The notes beneath the pieces are model-generated. The model was not told the origin of the DNA. It saw only the letters and a list, made by a program, of their open reading frames with translations, and did no database searches. A program made the translations under genes and the position numbers. Below, piece after piece: positions 59,087 to 64,000 of a stretch of DNA of 64,000 bases; within the stretch, counting starts at the first letter, position 1, and every line of letters begins with the position of its first letter. Origin of the DNA: Rhizobiales bacterium 62-17 (lineage in GTDB: Bacteria > Pseudomonadota > Alphaproteobacteria > Rhizobiales > Beijerinckiaceae); NCBI GenBank assembly GCA_001898965.1, contig MKVW01000001.1, forward strand, positions 183,635-247,634, in the 5' to 3' direction.

Positions 59087-61306
59087 TCAGCGCGTGAGCG
59101 TTTCCGGCGGCTTGGCCGAACCGAGACGCAACATCGTGCCTTGCGGCGATAGCGCGTCAACCTTGCGCTGGCGCTCGGCTGAGGAACGCAAAAGCGTCTC
59201 CAGCGCGCCAAGCGTTTCGGATGACTTGCGCGAAAGGGTCACCGGGCGTTGCGGTTGGCCGAGGCTCGTGCCCTGGCCGCCACCGCTGGCAAGCGTCGCG
59301 GCAATCGCTTCGGGGCTTGGCGGCGGCGCGCTGTAAAGCGGCTTCAGCTCGATGCCCTGGTGTGCGAATTCCATCACATCGTGCCAGGTCTGCGCGGGCA
59401 GGGTGCCGCCGGTCATGTTGTTCATCGAGCTTGGGTCATCGTTGCCGTACCAGACGGCGCCGACGTAATTGCCGGTGAAGCCCATGAACCAGGCGTCCTT
59501 GTAGCCATTGGTCGTGCCGGTCTTACCGCCCACCTTGATGCCGGGAAGGATCGCGCGGCGTCCCGTGCCGTTCTCCACCACCGACATCAGCATGGTGTTC
59601 ATCTCGGCGATCTTGGCCGGCGGCACCACCTGCGTCATCGCGGCTTCGGCGTCATGATGATAGATCAGATCGCCGCGTGAATTACGCACGTCGACGATGC
59701 CGAAGGCCGGCGCGCGCTTGCCGCCATTGGCGAACACCGCATAGGCATTGGCATGTTCGAGCGGCGTCACTTCGCCGGCACCGATCGGCAGTGACGGCGT
59801 GTCGGTCAGCGGCGAGGTAATGCCCATGCGCCGCGCCAGTTCGACGATCTTGGCACGCCCGGCCTTGGGCGAGCCATCGCCGATGGCGATCGACAGTTTC
59901 ACCGCGATCGTATTGATCGAGCGCGTCAGTGCCGAGATCAGCGGCATCGAGCCGGCATAGCCGCCGCCATAGTTCTTCGGGCACCAGTTGCCGATACAGA
60001 CGGGCCCGTCGGTGACGATCGTCGAGGGCTTGAACTTATTGGTCAGCAGCGCCGCCAGATAGACATAGGGTTTGAACGAGGAGCCGGGCTGGCGCAGCGC
60101 GTCGGTCGCGCGGTTGAATTGGCTCGCGCCGTAATCGCGGCCGCCGATGATGGCGCGCACGGCGCCATTGGGCTCCAGCACGACGATGGCGCCCTGTTTG
60201 ACGCGATATTGCTTGCCGTACTGGCGCAGATTGTCTTCCAGCACTTTCTCGGCCTGGTGCTGAATGCCGCTGTCGAGCGCCGTGCGCACGGTAAGCACGC
60301 GGTCGTCTCCGAGCTTGCCGGCCTGCGCCAGTTTCTTCACTTCCTCGAAGGCCCAGTCGAGATACCAGTCGGGCGAGGTGGCGCGGTGGCGGTCGATGGG
60401 GGAGGCGGGATTCTTGCGGGCGATGAACACCTGGCCGTCGGTCATGAAGCCGGCATCGACCAAGTTCTGTAAGACGTCATTGGCGCGGGCGCGCGCCGCC
60501 GGCAGATTGATGTGCGGCGCGAATTTGGTCGGCGCCTTGAACAGGCCCGCCAGCATCGCCGCTTCCGCCAGATTGATCTCGCGCAGCGACTTGCCGAAGT
60601 AGAAATCCGCCGCCGCCTGCACGCCGAAGGCGCCGCCGCCCATATAGGCGCGATCGAGATAGAGTTTGAGAATCTCGTTCTTGGTCAGGCGGGTTTCCAG
60701 CCACAGCGCCAGGAAGGCTTCCTTCACCTTGCGTTCGATCGAGCGCTCATTGCTGAGGAAGAGGTTCTTGGCGAGCTGCTGGGTGATGGTTGAGCCGCCT
60801 TGCACGACGCCAGAGGAGCGGGCGTTGACGGTGAACGCGCGCAGGGTGCCGACAGGGTCGATGCCGTAATGTTCGAAAAAGCGCCGGTCCTCGGTGGCCA
60901 GCACCGCCTGGATCAGGAAGTCCGGCACCTGTTCGAGCGGCAGGGAATCGTCGTGCTTGATGCCGCGCCGGCCGACTTCCTCGCCATAGCGATCCTGGAA
61001 GGTGACGGCGAGATCCTGCTTCTTCAGCCAGTCCTCGTCGCTGGTCTCCTGAAAGGCTGGTACGGCGAGCGCCAGCATCAGCACGGCGCCGGCCAGGCCG
61101 AGCGTCAGGGTTTCGCAGGCGAGTTCGACACCGGCCTTCCGCCAACCGGAGACGTGAAAACGGTCCATGAAGGCGGCAAAGGCATCGTAGCGCTGGCGGG
61201 CCTGCTGCCCGCTCTCGTAAAGGCTCGAGTTGATCCAGGCATCGAAGGCGAGAAGCGCGCGGGCAATCTTCTGGCCAAGGCCGGTTGTCTGAAAATCATC
61301 AAACAC
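59087..61306 (-). CDS. Penicillin-binding protein 1A family (bifunctional transglycosylase/transpeptidase)
   Basis: A 739-residue class A PBP. One membrane helix (LTLGLAGAVLMLALAVPAF) is followed by a GT51 transglycosylase domain with the catalytic Glu in ATEDRRFFEHYGIDPVG and GGSTITQQLAKN. The transpeptidase domain has SSFKPYVY (active Ser), SINTIAVKL and KTGTTNGYKDAW. It polymerises and crosslinks peptidoglycan in the periplasm. The start is GTG at 61306. A Pro/Ser-rich tail follows the domain. murJ also lies in the window but is not adjacent. Confidence 0.95.
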   Translation of the reverse strand: MFDDFQTTGLGQKIARALLAFDAWINSSLYESGQQARQRYDAFAAFMDRFHVSGWRKAGVELACETLTLGLAGAVLMLALAVPAFQETSDEDWLKKQDLAVTFQDRYGEEVGRRGIKHDDSLPLEQVPDFLIQAVLATEDRRFFEHYGIDPVGTLRAFTVNARSSGVVQGGSTITQQLAKNLFLSNERSIERKVKEAFLALWLETRLTKNEILKLYLDRAYMGGGAFGVQAAADFYFGKSLREINLAEAAMLAGLFKAPTKFAPHINLPAARARANDVLQNLVDAGFMTDGQVFIARKNPASPIDRHRATSPDWYLDWAFEEVKKLAQAGKLGDDRVLTVRTALDSGIQHQAEKVLEDNLRQYGKQYRVKQGAIVVLEPNGAVRAIIGGRDYGASQFNRATDALRQPGSSFKPYVYLAALLTNKFKPSTIVTDGPVCIGNWCPKNYGGGYAGSMPLISALTRSINTIAVKLSIAIGDGSPKAGRAKIVELARRMGITSPLTDTPSLPIGAGEVTPLEHANAYAVFANGGKRAPAFGIVDVRNSRGDLIYHHDAEAAMTQVVPPAKIAEMNTMLMSVVENGTGRRAILPGIKVGGKTGTTNGYKDAWFMGFTGNYVGAVWYGNDDPSSMNNMTGGTLPAQTWHDVMEFAHQGIELKPLYSAPPPSPEAIAATLASGGGQGTSLGQPQRPVTLSRKSSETLGALETLLRSSAERQRKVDALSPQGTMLRLGSAKPPETLTR

Positions 61307-61406
61307 GTGCGGGGATCCCGATCCGGTCCCGTAAAATTATCAGTTCTCTATATACCACGTTGCCGAGCCCCTTGACGATGGCCTTGCCGAGGCGCATGCC
61401 CGGTCC

Positions 61407-61934
61407 ATGCCCCAGAATGGAACAAAACCGGTTCGCAAGCCTGCCGTCGCTGCAAAACCCGCGCCTGCGACCACCAAACCGTTTTGGAAAAAAGGGTTGG
61501 ATGCTCTCAGCCGGGCGGAATGGGAAGCCTTGTGCGATGGCTGCGGCCGCTGCTGCCTTGTCAAACTGGAAGACGAGGATACCGGCAAGATTCATTTTAC
61601 CGATATCGTCTGCCGGCTGTTCGAGGCCAAGTCCTGCCGCTGCTCCGACTATCCCGGCCGCAAGGCCAAAGTGCCCGATTGCATCAAGCTGACGCCGAAA
61701 CGGGTGCGCGAGATCAAATGGCTGCCGCCGACCTGCGCCTATCGCCTGGTCGACGAAGGCAAGGACCTTTATCCCTGGCACCACCTCATTTCCGGCTCGC
61801 GCGAAACCGTCCACAAGGCCGGCGTTTCTCTGCGCGGCCGCGCTGGCCCCTCCGAGGACGACGTGCCGGACGACGAATTGCTCGACCATATCGTGCGCTG
61901 GCCCGGCAAAGTGCCGCCGCCGCGGAAATTCTAG
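61407..61934 (+). CDS. YcgN family cysteine cluster protein (UPF0260)
   Basis: A 175-residue protein of the YcgN/UPF0260 family. After a Lys/Ala-rich leader, the Cys cluster reads [16 protein letters not shown], with further cysteines in [30 protein letters not shown] and [11 protein letters not shown]. Such clusters probably bind a metal or Fe-S centre. No function is settled. It is divergent from the PBP1A gene. This is the second CxxCxxCC-type protein in the window after the one at 8564. Confidence 0.9.
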   Translation: MPQNGTKPVRKPAVAAKPAPATTKPFWKKGLDALSRAEWEALCDGCGRCCLVKLEDEDTGKIHFTDIVCRLFEAKSCRCSDYPGRKAKVPDCIKLTPKRVREIKWLPPTCAYRLVDEGKDLYPWHHLISGSRETVHKAGVSLRGRAGPSEDDVPDDELLDHIVRWPGKVPPPRKF

Positions 61935-61993
61935 TCTTTTCAGGCGTGCCATTCTGACCAAGGGCTAGCGTGCCGGCCCACGATCCGGAACGC

Positions 61994-62021
61994 TTGACTT
62001 ATTATATTATGACCATAATTT
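61994..62021 (+). promoter_or_regulatory. Thiolase promoter with a 14-bp palindrome
   Basis: TTGACT (61994-61999) and TAATTT (62016-62021) are spaced by 16 bp. Between and over the -10 is the perfect palindrome ATTATGACCATAAT (62006-62019). The region is AT-rich in contrast with the surroundings. This fits a repressor-controlled promoter for the thiolase gene at 62084. Confidence 0.55.
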
Positions 62022-62083
62022 TATGTTAGCTGCATTGCACAAGGTCGCCGCAAAGGCCACCGATTGTCTTACGGAGAAGCCCT

Positions 62084-63274
62084 ATGTCCGCTTCCGATCC
62101 GGTCGTCATCGTTTCCGCCGTCCGCACGCCGCTTGGCCGTTTTCTCGGCGATCTCTCCCCTGTGGAAGCCCCGGCACTCGGCGCCCAAGCCATCAAGGCG
62201 GCGCTGGAGCGCGCCACTTTGGCCCCCGAACAGATCGATGAAGTGCTGATGGGTTGTGTTCTGCCGGCTGGGCAAGGGCAAGCCCCGGCGCGGCAGGCGG
62301 CGCGCGCCGCGCATCTGCCCGATCAAGTCGGCGCCACCACCGTCAACAAGGTCTGCGGCTCGGGCATGAAGGCGACGATGCTGGCGCACGATCTTCTGCT
62401 CGCGGGATCGGCCGAGATCGCTCTAGCAGGCGGCATGGAATCCATGTCCAACGCGCCTTATCTCCTGGCCAAAGGGCGCAGCGGTTATCGCGTCGGCCAT
62501 GATCGCATCTTCGATCACATGATGCTCGACGGCCTTGAAGATGCCTATGAACGCGGCCGCCCCATGGGCGATTTCGGCGAGGCCGCCGTGCAGGCCTATC
62601 AGTTCACCCGCGCTGATCAGGATGCTTACGCCACCGAGACGTTGACGCGTGCCCGTCACGCGGTCGAGTCCGGCGCTTTCAAATCGGAGATCACGCCTGT
62701 CGCTGTGCCGGGCAAAGGCGGCGAGCGTCTTGTCGATACCGACGAACATCCGCTGAAAGTATCGCCGGAGAAGATTCCCTCCCTGAAGCCGGCCTTTCGT
62801 GCCGACGGGACGATTACGGCTGCCAGTGCTTCCGCCAACGCCGATGGCGCGGCCGCTTTAATCCTGACGCGCCGCTCCCATGCCGATCGTCTTCAATTGC
62901 CGATCCTCGCTGAGATCAAGGCGCATGCGACCCACAGCCAGGAACCGGCCTGGTACACGACCGCGCCAATCCCGGCCATTCGCAAACTGCTCGGCAAAAC
63001 CGGCTGGTCGGTTGGTGATGTCGATCTCTTCGAAATCAACGAAGCTTTCGCCGTGGTGGCCATGGCCGCCGCCAAGGACCTGAATATTGCGCGTGATCGA
63101 TTGAACGTGAATGGCGGCGCCTGCGCGCTCGGTCATCCGATCGGTGCCACCGGCGCGCGATTGATTGTTACATTACTGCATGCGCTGAGGGCGCGCGATC
63201 TCAAGCGCGGCGTTGCCGCTCTGTGTATCGGCGGCGGCGAAGCCACGGCGATCGCCATCGAAAGCGTCAATTGA
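62084..63274 (+). CDS. Acetyl-CoA C-acyltransferase (thiolase)
   Basis: A 396-residue thiolase. The nucleophile is Cys91 (KVCGSGMKA). EINEAFAVVA, the His motif GGACALGHPIGATGARL and the second Cys in LCIGGGEATAIAI are all present. The length and motifs match acetyl-CoA acetyltransferases such as PhaA/AtoB, but beta-oxidation thiolases share them, so a symbol is withheld. GGAG lies 8 nt before the ATG at 62084. It stands alone with its own regulated promoter and is convergent with the Crp/Fnr regulator gene, 6 nt away. Confidence 0.94.
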   Translation: MSASDPVVIVSAVRTPLGRFLGDLSPVEAPALGAQAIKAALERATLAPEQIDEVLMGCVLPAGQGQAPARQAARAAHLPDQVGATTVNKVCGSGMKATMLAHDLLLAGSAEIALAGGMESMSNAPYLLAKGRSGYRVGHDRIFDHMMLDGLEDAYERGRPMGDFGEAAVQAYQFTRADQDAYATETLTRARHAVESGAFKSEITPVAVPGKGGERLVDTDEHPLKVSPEKIPSLKPAFRADGTITAASASANADGAAALILTRRSHADRLQLPILAEIKAHATHSQEPAWYTTAPIPAIRKLLGKTGWSVGDVDLFEINEAFAVVAMAAAKDLNIARDRLNVNGGACALGHPIGATGARLIVTLLHALRARDLKRGVAALCIGGGEATAIAIESVN

Positions 63275-63280
63275 GAAAAG

Positions 63281-63988
63281 TTAGACGAGCTGATTGAGCC
63301 GCGCGATTTCTTCTTCGACGCGGCGAACGCTGGCGACCGTCACCTGGCGCGCGTCGATCTCGATGCCGATGGCCTTCAGCCGTGCGAAGGAGCGTGACAG
63401 CGTTTCCTGTTTCAGGCCGAGCGAAGCGGCGATGTCGCCCTTGGTATAGGGCAGGCGCATGGTGCAGGTGTCGACATCGGGCGGACACAGCGACAGCAGA
63501 AAGCGCAGCACGCGCTGATCGGCGGTCTGCACTTTCAGGATTTCGATTTCATCCATCAGCGCGATGACTTTGGCCTGCGCCTCGTTGATAATCGCAAAGG
63601 CGAGATCGGGAAATTCGCGCGCCGTCTGGATGAACAGGGCGCCGGGCACGCGCACCACCACCGCCGGGCCGACGGCTTCCGCCGTCGTCGAATAGCGATC
63701 GCGGGCGACGACGGCGGATTCGCCGACGCTTTCGCCACGCCCGAAAATATGGATCAGCGTTTCATCGCCATTGGCCGACAGGCGCGAGACTTTGACGAAA
63801 CCATCGACCACGACGATGGCCGACTGGGCGGTGTCGCCCTGGCGGAAAATGATGTCGCCTTTGGCGTGCCGTTCGATGCGCGCCGCTTGCGCCAGCCGCG
63901 CAAATGTTTCGGGCTGCAGGGCCGCAAACAGCGGCACCTGGCGCAAAACTTCCATTTCCTTGGGCAGTGGCGGCAGGGTGGCGGACAT
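63281..63988 (-). CDS. Crp/Fnr family transcriptional regulator
   Basis: A 235-residue regulator: an N-terminal cyclic-nucleotide-type sensor (QPETFARLAQAARIERHAKGDIIFRQGDTAQSAIVVVDG, quoted in part), a long dimer helix (NEAQAKVIALMDEIEILK) and a helix-turn-helix with TKGDIAASLGLKQETLSRSFARL. The recognition helix has E-x-x-S-R, as in FNR/FixK types. It lacks the N-terminal Cys cluster of FNR, so it is not an oxygen-sensing Fe-S protein; the DNR/NNR or FixK-like classes are possible. The only other cysteines are in CPPDVDTC. The start at 63988 lies 12 nt from the right edge. Confidence 0.88.
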   Translation of the reverse strand: MSATLPPLPKEMEVLRQVPLFAALQPETFARLAQAARIERHAKGDIIFRQGDTAQSAIVVVDGFVKVSRLSANGDETLIHIFGRGESVGESAVVARDRYSTTAEAVGPAVVVRVPGALFIQTAREFPDLAFAIINEAQAKVIALMDEIEILKVQTADQRVLRFLLSLCPPDVDTCTMRLPYTKGDIAASLGLKQETLSRSFARLKAIGIEIDARQVTVASVRRVEEEIARLNQLV

Positions 63989-64000
63989 CAGATGTGTGGA

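Overview
The window is GC-rich chromosomal DNA from an alphaproteobacterium, most likely of the order Hyphomicrobiales (Rhizobiales). The evidence is gene content: a MucR/Ros regulator, a DivJ/CbrA-like histidine kinase followed by a peptidoglycan-binding protein and a DUF1491 gene, a DUF5330 protein, a B12-binding radical SAM/DUF4070 protein, Bug-type (TctC) solute-binding proteins without cognate permeases, a two-subunit methylmalonyl-CoA mutase and a ChbG/HpnK-type deacetylase. The genus cannot be fixed from sequence alone. No rRNA, tRNA, CRISPR array, insertion sequence, integrase or phage gene was found. About 62 protein genes are packed tightly, many with 4-nt ATGA overlaps.

Layout. 0.4-2.3 kb: fabI, a histidine phosphatase and a DUF1801 protein. 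2.3-6.9 kb: a candidate catabolic locus, in which a MarR regulator is divergent from a carotenoid-oxygenase/lignostilbene-dioxygenase homologue, two alpha/beta hydrolases and an orphan Bug binding protein. The intergenic region carries a recognisable promoter inside a 33-bp nested palindrome. 6.9-14.9 kb (minus strand): acyl-CoA ligase, radical SAM protein, an overlapping DUF898/M48/YkgJ trio, DUF1499 and a methyltransferase. 15-24.2 kb: a RidA-like protein, then a branched-chain-type ABC transporter (binding protein, LivH, M, G, F), a core-MetE-like methyltransferase, 4-hydroxybenzoate 3-monooxygenase (pobA) and a hotdog thioesterase. This suggests uptake and processing of aromatic acids. 24.3-27.9 kb: a TerC protein with a 14-bp tandem repeat array upstream, a pyroglutamyl-peptidase homologue, a DUF900 lipoprotein and a lytic transglycosylase whose 3' end overlaps it. 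28-33 kb: methylmalonyl-CoA mutase, its two subunit genes separated by a small secreted protein gene. 33-45 kb: DUF853 ATPase, M20 peptidase, YeiH exporter, panB-panC, haloacid dehalogenase, murJ, a GT2 glycosyltransferase, a YdjC-type deacetylase and a chemoreceptor with almost no external domain. 45-64 kb: a Pro/Glu/Ala-rich membrane protein, isochorismatase-like hydrolase, oligopeptidase B, mucR, sufE, sensor kinase module, split DUF1254/DUF1214 pair, a second Bug protein facing a flavin monooxygenase, PBP1A, a YcgN protein, a thiolase and a Crp/Fnr regulator.

How it may work together. Stilbenoid-type cleavage yields 4-hydroxybenzaldehyde or vanillin-like products. pobA makes protocatechuate from 4-hydroxybenzoate. 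The acyl-CoA ligase, thiolase and methylmalonyl-CoA mutase could handle downstream acyl-CoA. This link is inference; no ring-cleavage genes lie in the window. The most unusual structural signals are the MarR-site palindrome at 2840-2872, the 14-bp array at 25018-25115, a shared palindromic intergenic element near 1.25 and 55.05 kb, and several strong inverted repeats in promoter or leader positions.
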